Assembly: GCA_026994735.1 (NCBI GenBank)
Contig: JALWQD010000207.1
Location: forward strand, 1 to 5,309
Length of the DNA stretch: 5,309 bases
Direction: 5' to 3'
DNA from: Gammaproteobacteria bacterium
GTDB lineage: Bacteria; Pseudomonadota; Gammaproteobacteria; SZUA-140
Made by a program: the position numbers and the translations under genes. Each line of letters starts with the position of its first letter. The first letter of the stretch is position 1. Below the pieces are notes generated by a model, which was not told the origin of the DNA, ran no database searches, and saw nothing but the letters and a program-made list of their open reading frames with translations. Of this stretch, positions 1 to 5,309 are shown piece after piece.

Positions 1-163
1 CAGTAATATCGAGGAAAACCAGTTCATCGGCACCCTGGGCATCGTAAGCGCGGGCAACCTCAACCGGGTCTCCGGCATCGATAATATCAACGAAGCGGAC
101 ACCTTTAACGACACGCCCCTTGTCGACATCAAGGCAGGGGATTATCCGTTTGGCGACATCCAT
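1..163 (-). CDS. hisF: Imidazole glycerol phosphate synthase subunit HisF (5' part, truncated by window edge)
   Basis: This is the cyclase subunit of IGP synthase. It uses ammonia from HisH to convert PRFAR to imidazole glycerol phosphate and AICAR in the cytoplasm. Only the first 54 codons are present; the family is usually about 250-260 residues, so roughly four fifths lie beyond position 1. Translating the reverse strand from the ATG at 163-161 gives MDVAKRIIPCLDV, then DKGRVVKG and, further on, ADELVFLDIT. These are the first beta strands of the (beta-alpha)8 barrel, and D12 matches the family's conserved catalytic N-terminal Asp. The ATG shares one base with the hisA stop (TAATG), which suggests translational coupling and fixes the start. 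An AGG about 10 nt upstream, inside hisA, can serve as ribosome binding site. Family identity is very secure. Confidence 0.96.
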   Translation of the reverse strand, partial: MDVAKRIIPCLDVDKGRVVKGVRFVDIIDAGDPVEVARAYDAQGADELVFLDIT

Positions 164-909
164 TAGCCTGCTGCCTGGCCGAGCTTGTCGGCGAGTGTTT
201 GGCAGTGACCGAGATCAAGGCTGCCTTCGTAGAGCGCGCGTCCGAGAATGGCACCCATGATGCCTTCCTCCTCAGCGGCGCAGAGTGCGCGAATATCGTC
301 TTCACTGGCGACGCCGCCGGAAGCAATGACGGGGATATCGATGGCGGCAGCGAGTTTTTCTGTGGCCTCAACATTGACTCCCAGCATCATCCCGTCGCGG
401 CTGATGTCGGTATAGACAATGGCTTCAACGCCATCACGCTCGAAATGCTGGGCGATATCGATGACGTCATGGTGTGACAGTTTCGACCAGCCATCAATGG
501 CAACCTTGCCATCGCGGGCATCAAGACCAACGATGATGTGACCAGGGAACGATATTGCCAGGTCGGCAACGAAGTGTGGCTGGTTAACGGCAGCTGTACC
601 GATGATGACATAGCGGACGCCGGCCTCAAGATAGGCATCGACGGTCTCTTCATCGCGGATGCCACCGCCTATTTGTACGGGCAGATCAGGAAATGCCGCG
701 ACAATATCATGGACGATAGCGGCATTGACGGGACTGCCGTCAATGGCGCCGTCAAGGTCAACGATATGAAGCCGTCGGGCGCCTGCCTTGAACCAGCGTT
801 CGGCCATGGCCACAGGGTTGTCAGAAAAGACCGTATCATCTTCCATGCGACCCTGGCGCAGACGCACACACTGGCCTCCTTTGATGTCGATAGCGGGGAT
901 TAGCAACAT
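163..909 (-). CDS. hisA: Phosphoribosylformimino-5-aminoimidazole carboxamide ribotide isomerase HisA
   Basis: HisA catalyses the Amadori rearrangement of ProFAR to PRFAR, the substrate of HisF/HisH. The 248-residue length is normal for this single (beta-alpha)8 barrel. The N-terminus MLLIPAIDIKGGQCVRLRQG carries the catalytic Asp (D8). The second catalytic Asp is D130 in IIVGLDARDG. Phosphate-binding loops are visible as QIGGGIR (79-85), TDISRDG (167-173), ASGGV (196-200) and the C-terminal GRALYEG (223-229). An in-frame TGA lies seven codons upstream of the ATG, and GAGG sits 9 nt before it, so the start is well supported. Its TAA stop overlaps the hisF ATG by one base. It is separated from hisH by 96 bp, the longest spacer in the cluster, so its initiation is less obviously coupled to the upstream gene. 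Confidence 0.98.
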   Translation of the reverse strand: MLLIPAIDIKGGQCVRLRQGRMEDDTVFSDNPVAMAERWFKAGARRLHIVDLDGAIDGSPVNAAIVHDIVAAFPDLPVQIGGGIRDEETVDAYLEAGVRYVIIGTAAVNQPHFVADLAISFPGHIIVGLDARDGKVAIDGWSKLSHHDVIDIAQHFERDGVEAIVYTDISRDGMMLGVNVEATEKLAAAIDIPVIASGGVASEDDIRALCAAEEEGIMGAILGRALYEGSLDLGHCQTLADKLGQAAG

Positions 910-918
910 GGGATATAA

Positions 919-922
919 CCTC
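919..922 (-). promoter_or_regulatory. Ribosome binding site of hisA
   Basis: The reverse strand reads GAGG followed by a 9-nt spacer and the hisA ATG. This site gives hisA its own initiation signal after the long hisH-hisA spacer and supports the chosen start together with the in-frame TGA just upstream (930-928). Confidence 0.7.
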
Positions 923-936
923 GTATTTCAGCGATA

Positions 937-958
937 GCCTGGCCTCTTTTGAGGCGGC
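937..958 (-). other. GC-rich hairpin in the hisH-hisA spacer
   Basis: In the transcript, GCCTC AAAA GAGGC forms a 5-bp stem with a 4-nt loop. A further 3 bp (GCC with GGC) stack below it across a 2-nt bulge (CA). The structure ends about 14 nt before the hisA GAGG. There is no U-tract after it on the transcribed strand, so it does not look like a complete intrinsic terminator. It could affect mRNA stability or tune hisA translation, or it may have no function. Pairing was done by hand, without an energy calculation. Confidence 0.45.
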
Positions 959-970
959 CTGAATCAGGGT

Positions 971-1006
971 TTAGGCAACGGTTTGATGATTATCTTTGCC
1001 TGCCAT
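971..1006 (-). CDS. Possible 11-codon minicistron between hisH and hisA
   Basis: The ATG at 1006-1004 overlaps the hisH TAA as TAATG, the same junction as hisA-hisF. It reads MAGKDNHQTVA and stops at a TAA ending at 971. A GGAG inside the last hisH codons (1017-1014) lies 7 nt before this ATG, which is good spacing for initiation. The peptide has one His, so it is not a histidine-rich attenuator leader, and I recognise no family. It is out of frame with hisA (start offset 97 nt), so it is not an N-terminal extension of HisA. It may be a coupling or reinitiation minicistron, the relic of a former start, or chance. Coding status is uncertain. Confidence 0.25.
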   Translation of the reverse strand: MAGKDNHQTVA

Positions 1007-1635
1007 TAGGATTCTCCGTCCCAGTTGAGGAAATTGGCCAATAGACGAATGCCTGCCTGCTGGCTTTTCTCCGGGTGAAACTGCACGGCGAAGATGTTTT
1101 TACTGGCCATGGCCGAACAGAAGGGAGCACCATAATGCGTTTCTCCGGCGACGACCTGATCCTTGTCAGGGGCGACATAGTAGCTATGGACGAAATAAAA
1201 CCAGCTGTCATCAGCAATGCCTGACCAGAGGGGATGTGATTGCCGTTGCCGAACCCGGTTCCAGCCCATATGAGGGACTTTCAAGCCCTGCATGATTGTT
1301 TCCCTGCCAAAATGTTTGACGTGTCCAGGGATAATGTCCAGAGCGGGGGTTTTCCCTCCCTCTTCGCTGCTCCCAAGCAGGGCCTGCATGCCGAGGCAGA
1401 TGCCAAGGAAGGGGCGGTCAGTGATGACTGTGCGCAGGCAGTCGAGTAGCCGGTGTTCGTGCAGACCATCCATGCAGGCCTGCAGGGCACCGACACCCGG
1501 CAGCACAACACGCTCGGCGGCAAGAATCGTGGCCGGGTTTTGGGTGATGGTGACCGGGCAGTCGGCGGCATACTCGAGAGCCTTGGCAACAGAGCGGACA
1601 TTACCCATGCCATAGTCGATGACGGCGACAGTCAT
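1006..1635 (-). CDS. hisH: Imidazole glycerol phosphate synthase glutaminase subunit HisH
   Basis: HisH is a class I (triad) glutamine amidotransferase that hydrolyses glutamine and channels ammonia to HisF. At 209 residues it has the normal length. The N-terminal VAVIDYGMGNVRSVAKAL block is typical. The oxyanion-strand motif PGVG is at 46-49, the nucleophile C80 sits in LGICLGMQ, and the other triad members are H187 and E189 in QFHPEKS. PHMGWN (121-126) and YFVHSYY (147-153) are further family blocks. The gene starts 3 nt after the hisB stop, with AAGGGA at 1653-1648 inside hisB about 12 nt upstream, so translation is probably coupled to hisB. Its TAA overlaps the ATG of an 11-codon open frame rather than of hisA. 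All catalytic residues are intact, so a functional enzyme is expected. Confidence 0.98.
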   Translation of the reverse strand: MTVAVIDYGMGNVRSVAKALEYAADCPVTITQNPATILAAERVVLPGVGALQACMDGLHEHRLLDCLRTVITDRPFLGICLGMQALLGSSEEGGKTPALDIIPGHVKHFGRETIMQGLKVPHMGWNRVRQRQSHPLWSGIADDSWFYFVHSYYVAPDKDQVVAGETHYGAPFCSAMASKNIFAVQFHPEKSQQAGIRLLANFLNWDGES

Positions 1636-1638
1636 TGT

Positions 1639-2232
1639 TTAGAGCATTCCCTTTGTTGAAGGGATAACACCGGTGCAGCGCGCGTCTTTGCCCGTTGCCT
1701 GACGCAGGGCTCGGCCAAAGGCCTTGAAGATGGTCTCGGCGACATGATGGGCATTGATGCCGCGCAGGCAGTCGATGTGCAGGGTAGCCGGCGCATGATT
1801 GACAAAGCCCTGGAAGAATTCATGAAAAAGGTCGACATCGAAATCCCCGATGCGCGCGCGTTTGAATTCGACATGATATTCCAGTCCCGGTCGGCCTGAG
1901 AAGTCGATGACGACGCGTGACAGGGACTCGTCGAGAGGGACATAGGCATGACCGTAACGGAAGATACCCTGTTTATTGCCCAGAGCCTGGCAAAAGGCCT
2001 GACCAAGGGTGATGCCGATATCTTCGACGGTATGGTGGGCGTCGATATGCAGATCACCTTCGGCCTTGATGTCAATATCAAAAAGACCGTGGCGAGCAAC
2101 CTGGTCAATCATATGATCAAAAAAAGGCAGTCCGGTTTGTGTTTGACAAATCCCGGAACCGTCGAGGTTCATGGAAAGAGTGATGCGTGTTTCAGCCGTC
2201 TCCCGGCTAACAGTGGCTCGGCGTTCAGTCAT
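1639..2232 (-). CDS. hisB: Imidazoleglycerol-phosphate dehydratase HisB (monofunctional)
   Basis: HisB dehydrates imidazole glycerol phosphate to imidazole acetol phosphate, using a metal centre (Mn2+ in the family). The 197 residues are a stand-alone dehydratase. The N-terminal HAD-type histidinol-phosphate phosphatase domain of enteric bifunctional HisB is absent, so that activity must be encoded elsewhere. The two metal-binding repeats are visible as HHTVED (66-71) and HHVAE (162-166). FFDHM (37-41), DLHIDAHH (60-67), SRVVIDFSGRPG (105-116) and the C-terminal IPSTKGML are other family blocks. An in-frame TGA four codons upstream limits any extension, and the next Met is residue 21, inside the conserved fold, so this ATG is the likely start. 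No strong Shine-Dalgarno is seen (a purine-rich GAAAAAGA precedes it). It lies 76 bp after hisD and 3 bp before hisH. Confidence 0.98.
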   Translation of the reverse strand: MTERRATVSRETAETRITLSMNLDGSGICQTQTGLPFFDHMIDQVARHGLFDIDIKAEGDLHIDAHHTVEDIGITLGQAFCQALGNKQGIFRYGHAYVPLDESLSRVVIDFSGRPGLEYHVEFKRARIGDFDVDLFHEFFQGFVNHAPATLHIDCLRGINAHHVAETIFKAFGRALRQATGKDARCTGVIPSTKGML

Positions 2233-2308
2233 GGGTCTTTTTCACACTATTGATTGAGTCTTGATGATGACACAGATATTGGTGGCTGTGGAATAGATCA
2301 GTGGTCGT

Positions 2309-3616
2309 TTATGCTTTGCCATTGATGCGATATTCGGCGGAACGTGCATGTGCCGTCAAACCTTCACGACGGGCAAAGCGTGAGGCGCTTTGTCCGAGTG
2401 TGGTCGCAGCGGCTGTCGAACACATGATCAGACTGGAGCGTTTCTGGAAGTCATAGACGCCGAGCGGGGATGAGAAGCGGGCTGTCCGCGCCGTGGGCAG
2501 GACATGGTTGGGGCCGGCACAGTAGTCACCAATGGCCTCGGCCGTGTGGCGGCCAAGAAAAATAGCGCCGGCATGGCGGATTTTGGCCGCCAGTTCGAGC
2601 GGCTCGTCAAGTGACAGCTCCAGATGTTCCGGGGCGATAGCATTGGCGACTGCAGCGGCCTCGTCAAGATCGCGGACATGGATCATGGCCGCGCGGCTGG
2701 TCAGCGAGCGTTCGATAATCGCTGCCCGTTCCATTTCGGGGAGCAGGCGATCGATGCTGGCCTGTACTGCATCGAGATAAGCGGCGTCAGGGCTGACCAG
2801 AATCGGTTGTGCATCCTCGTCATGTTCAGCCTGAGAGAAGAGGTCCATGGCAACCCAGTCCGCTTCCGTCTGGCCGTCACAGATAACAAGGATTTCTGAG
2901 GGGCCGGCAATCATGTCGATGCCAACGCTGCCATAAACCATACCTTTGGCTGTGGCGACATAGATATTGCCCGGGCCGACAATCTTGTCGACTGCCGGTA
3001 TTGTTTCCGTGCCATAGGCCAGCGCGGCGATGGCCTGGGCGCCGCCAATCAGGAAGACTCTGTCGACATCAGCGATATAGGCGGCAGCGAGAACCAGTGG
3101 ATTGACTTCCCCTGCAGGGGCTGGCACGACCATGATCAGTTCGCTGACGCCAGCGACTTTGGCCGGGATGGCGTTCATAATGACGCAGGAGGGGTAGACG
3201 GCTTTCCCGCCGGGGACATAAAGGCCGGCGCGATCCATCGCCGTAACCTGTTGCCCGAGGACGGTGCCGTCAGCTTCTGTATAGGTCCAGGATTCACCTT
3301 TCTGATGTTCATGGTAGGCACGCACACGGGCGGCCGAGAACTCGAGCGTTTGGCGGTCTTCTACAGCCAGGGCATCCCAGGCAGCCTTCAGGCGAGAGTG
3401 GGGGATTTCAAGGTCAGCAGCCTGGCTGACAGCAAGCTGGTCGAAACGCAGCGTGTATTCGAGCAGAGCCTCGTCACCCCGTTTGCGGACATCGGCAAGG
3501 ATGTTGGCGACGGTGTCACGGACGCGGGCATCGGCTTCACCATCCCAGGTCTGGAGTGCTTCCAGCTGACTCCAGAAATCAGGGTGTTGTGTTGTTAGGC
3601 GTTTGATTGGGGGCAT
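2309..3616 (-). CDS. hisD: Histidinol dehydrogenase HisD
   Basis: HisD oxidises L-histidinol to L-histidine through histidinaldehyde in two NAD+-dependent steps, with one Zn2+ per active site in a homodimer. At 435 residues it is full length. The probable zinc ligands are Q262 and H265 (SQAEHD), D364 (GDYCAGPNH) and H423 (TAHARS). The catalytic Glu-His pair is E330-H331 (APEHLEL). GLYVPGGKAVYPS (131-143), the nucleotide-binding region around VGPGNIYV (213-220) and the signature DMIAGPSEILV (234-244) are all present. These assignments come from alignment in memory with the E. coli enzyme. The gene begins 30 bp after hisG, with AAGGA at 3633-3629, 12 nt before the ATG. After its stop come 76 bp and then hisB, with no hisC between them. 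Confidence 0.98.
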   Translation of the reverse strand: MPPIKRLTTQHPDFWSQLEALQTWDGEADARVRDTVANILADVRKRGDEALLEYTLRFDQLAVSQAADLEIPHSRLKAAWDALAVEDRQTLEFSAARVRAYHEHQKGESWTYTEADGTVLGQQVTAMDRAGLYVPGGKAVYPSCVIMNAIPAKVAGVSELIMVVPAPAGEVNPLVLAAAYIADVDRVFLIGGAQAIAALAYGTETIPAVDKIVGPGNIYVATAKGMVYGSVGIDMIAGPSEILVICDGQTEADWVAMDLFSQAEHDEDAQPILVSPDAAYLDAVQASIDRLLPEMERAAIIERSLTSRAAMIHVRDLDEAAAVANAIAPEHLELSLDEPLELAAKIRHAGAIFLGRHTAEAIGDYCAGPNHVLPTARTARFSSPLGVYDFQKRSSLIMCSTAAATTLGQSASRFARREGLTAHARSAEYRINGKA

Positions 3617-3646
3617 ATCAGCAGCTCATCCTTAAAGTGGTCTGGG

Positions 3647-4291
3647 TCAGGATGCCTGTGCCTGATCAACGGCAGCAGACATCTGTTCAATAATGTCGCG
3701 TACGCGGGCATGTTTCATTTTCATCGAAGCCTTGTTGATGATCAGCCGTGAGCTGATATCCATGATGGTTTCGATTTCTTCCAACCCGTTTGCACGTAAG
3801 GTATTGCCGCTATCGACAAGGTCGACAATGCAGTCAGCAAGACCCACCAGCGGCGCCAGTTCCATCGAACCATAGAGCTTCACCAATTCAGCCTGCAAAC
3901 CGCGGGCAGCAAAGTAGTTGGCAGCGATGGCAACATATTTCGTTGCCACCCGTACCCGGTTTCCGCTCAGCGTATAACCGGCTGGTGCGGCGAGGGACAT
4001 CCGGCAGCAGGCAATGCGCAGATCAAGTGGTTCATAGAGGCTGTCGCCGTTATATTCAAGGAGGACATCCTTGCCGGCGATACCCATATCCGCAGCGCCA
4101 TTGTCGACGAAGGTCGGCACGTCGGTGGCACGAATGACGAGTAGGCGAACATCCGCGCAGTTGGTCGGGAAGATCAGCTTGCGGCTAGTGTTCGGGTCTT
4201 CGCTGGGGATGATGCCGGCGGCGGCCAGCAGCGGCAGGGCTTCCGTGAAGATACGCCCTTTGGAAACAGCAATGATCAGTTCGTTATTCAT
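3647..4291 (-). CDS. hisG: ATP phosphoribosyltransferase catalytic subunit HisG (short form)
   Basis: HisG condenses ATP with PRPP to phosphoribosyl-ATP, the first and feedback-controlled step of histidine synthesis. At 214 residues this is the short form: the fold ends after the catalytic domains and lacks the roughly 80-residue C-terminal ACT-like regulatory domain of long HisG. Short forms normally work as a hetero-octamer with HisZ, a HisRS-like subunit that carries the histidine response; no hisZ is visible here. The N-terminal IAVSKGRIFTEALPLL is typical. The family signature runs from E144 through G150, D154 and D157 to SGNTL (161-165), which is the PRPP-binding loop region. It starts 21 bp after the murA stop, leaving no room for a histidine leader/attenuator, so it may be transcribed with murA or from a promoter inside murA. 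The Shine-Dalgarno is weak (GCGAG about 12 nt upstream). Confidence 0.97.
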   Translation of the reverse strand: MNNELIIAVSKGRIFTEALPLLAAAGIIPSEDPNTSRKLIFPTNCADVRLLVIRATDVPTFVDNGAADMGIAGKDVLLEYNGDSLYEPLDLRIACCRMSLAAPAGYTLSGNRVRVATKYVAIAANYFAARGLQAELVKLYGSMELAPLVGLADCIVDLVDSGNTLRANGLEEIETIMDISSRLIINKASMKMKHARVRDIIEQMSAAVDQAQAS

Positions 4292-4312
4292 GGCCAGATA
4301 TGGCTCGCAGGG

Positions 4313-5309
4313 TCAGGATGGCAGACGGCGGATTTCCGCCCCCAGTTGGGTCAGTTTTTCTTCGATGCATTCATAGCCGCGATCAATGTGATAAATCCGG
4401 TCGACGACGGTTTGTCCATTGGCCAGCAAACCCGCCAGAACGAGACTGGCCGACGCACGCAGATCAGTGGCCATGACCGGGGCCGCCGTTAGAGAAGGGA
4501 CACCACGAACAATAATGGTATTGCCTTCGTGAGTCAGGTCTGCGCCCATCCGTTGTAGTTCCGGAACATGCATGAAACGGTTTTCGAAAACGGTTTCAGT
4601 GATGGTGCCGACGCCTTCAGCGATACTGTTAAGGACAGCAAACTGGGCCTGCATATCGGTTGGGAAGGCGGGGTACGGTGCTGTTCGCAGATCGACTGCC
4701 CGGGGCCGTTTGCCATGCATATCGAGTTTGATCCAGTCACTGCCGTGGTCAATTGTGGCGCCGGCCTCCTGCAGTTTTGCCAGGACAGCTTCGAGTAAAT
4801 CGGCGCGGGTATCACGCAGGTGAATACTGCCGCCGGTGATGGTCGCAGCGACAAGGTAGGTGCCCGTTTCAATGCGATCCGGAAGGACGCGGTAATGGGC
4901 GCCAGAAAGGCGTTCAACACCCTCAATGGTGATCATGTCAGTACCGGCACCGCTGATTTTTGCACCCATGGCGATGAGGCAGTCAGCGAGGTCGGTGACC
5001 TCGGGTTCGCGAGCGGCATTTTCGATGATCGTTGTGCCTTCCGCGAGGGTTGCCGCCATCATGATGTTCTCGGTGCCGGTGACGGTGACCAAATCCATGA
5101 AGATACGGGCTCCCTGCAAGCGTTTCGAGCGCGCGTGGATATAGCCTCCCTTGACCTCGATTTCAGCCCCCATGGCTTCGAGGGCACTGAGGTGAAGGTC
5201 AACGGGGCGGGTGCCAATGGCACAGCCACCGGGCAGTGAAACGAGGGCCTGTCCGTGGCGGGCGAGCAGCGGTCCGAGGACGAGGATGGAGGCGCGCATC
5301 GTCCGCACG
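4313..5309 (-). CDS. murA: UDP-N-acetylglucosamine 1-carboxyvinyltransferase MurA (5' end outside window)
   Basis: MurA transfers enolpyruvate from PEP to UDP-GlcNAc, the first committed step of peptidoglycan synthesis in the cytoplasm, and is the fosfomycin target. The open frame runs to the window edge with 331 codons; about 86 N-terminal residues, including the Lys-Asn pair of the active site, are missing. The first complete codon, GTG, is an internal valine of VRTMRAS and not a start. Visible residues, numbered from this valine, are R5 (E. coli R91), the PEP-reactive C29 in LPGGCAIG (C115), R34 (R120), the catalytic Asp D218 in FPTDMQAQF (D305), and R310 in YHIDRGYE (R397). Having Cys rather than Asp at C29 predicts the fosfomycin-sensitive type. 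It lies immediately upstream of hisG, a common arrangement in beta- and gammaproteobacteria. Confidence 0.97.
   Translation of the reverse strand, partial: VRTMRASILVLGPLLARHGQALVSLPGGCAIGTRPVDLHLSALEAMGAEIEVKGGYIHARSKRLQGARIFMDLVTVTGTENIMMAATLAEGTTIIENAAREPEVTDLADCLIAMGAKISGAGTDMITIEGVERLSGAHYRVLPDRIETGTYLVAATITGGSIHLRDTRADLLEAVLAKLQEAGATIDHGSDWIKLDMHGKRPRAVDLRTAPYPAFPTDMQAQFAVLNSIAEGVGTITETVFENRFMHVPELQRMGADLTHEGNTIIVRGVPSLTAAPVMATDLRASASLVLAGLLANGQTVVDRIYHIDRGYECIEEKLTQLGAEIRRLPS

Noticed and set aside
538..903. 121-codon plus-strand open frame inside hisA
   Set aside because: It is antisense to the conserved hisA coding sequence, and its translation shows no recognisable domain; treated as a shadow frame.
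937..958. Intrinsic terminator between hisH and hisA
   Set aside because: The hairpin is followed on the transcribed strand by TATCGCTGAAATACG rather than a U-run, and hisA and hisF downstream belong to the same pathway.
2271..2290. CACAG-N10-CTGTG inverted repeat between hisD and hisB
   Set aside because: Only 5 bp of pairing with a 10-nt loop, no U-tract and no extension of the symmetry; it is compatible with chance, so I do not call it an operator or terminator.
4820..5239. 139-codon open frame on the plus strand inside murA
   Set aside because: It lies wholly antisense to strongly conserved murA sequence, resembles no protein family I know, and looks like a shadow of the codon pattern in a GC-rich gene.
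5303..5308. GTG at 5308-5306 as the start codon of murA
   Set aside because: It is the valine of the conserved internal VRTMRAS block; the real start lies outside the window, about 86 codons upstream by comparison with E. coli MurA.
1..5309. A novel defence, mobile or secondary-metabolite system
   Set aside because: Every long frame on the coding strand is a recognisable murA or histidine gene with intact key residues, and no repeats, integrase, transposase or atypical base composition were seen.

Overview
This window is a stretch of proteobacterial chromosome carrying housekeeping genes, all on the minus strand. Transcription runs from high to low coordinates in the order murA (3' part) - hisG - hisD - hisB - hisH - hisA - hisF (5' part). 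The proteins point to a non-enteric gammaproteobacterium, or possibly a betaproteobacterium. The evidence is the murA-hisG-hisD junction, a short-form HisG, a stand-alone HisB without a phosphatase domain, and HisA/HisB/HisH motif wording that I associate with those groups. Base composition is moderately GC-rich by eye and even across the genes. The taxonomic call is from recall, not a search.

Layout: 4313-5309 is the C-terminal part of murA (peptidoglycan synthesis), cut by the window edge. hisG follows after 21 bp, hisD after 30 bp, hisB after 76 bp, hisH after 3 bp and hisA after 96 bp. hisF overlaps hisA by 1 bp (TAATG) and runs off the low-coordinate edge. The 96-bp hisH-hisA spacer is the least ordinary part. 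It holds an 11-codon open frame whose ATG overlaps the hisH stop (TAATG) behind a well-spaced GGAG, followed by a GC-rich hairpin and then the hisA ribosome binding site. No stretch over 300 bp lacks a gene, and no tRNA, rRNA, mobile element or CRISPR was seen.

How the genes work together: HisG starts the histidine pathway from ATP and PRPP. HisA makes the substrate of the HisH-HisF imidazole glycerol phosphate synthase, HisB dehydrates its product, and HisD performs the final two oxidations. The hisI/hisE functions, the aminotransferase (hisC), histidinol-phosphate phosphatase and the HisZ subunit expected by a short HisG are not in the window. hisC is notable because it often lies between hisD and hisB in related clusters, and that position is empty here.

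I found no credible undescribed system. The findings are modest points about operon architecture and translation.
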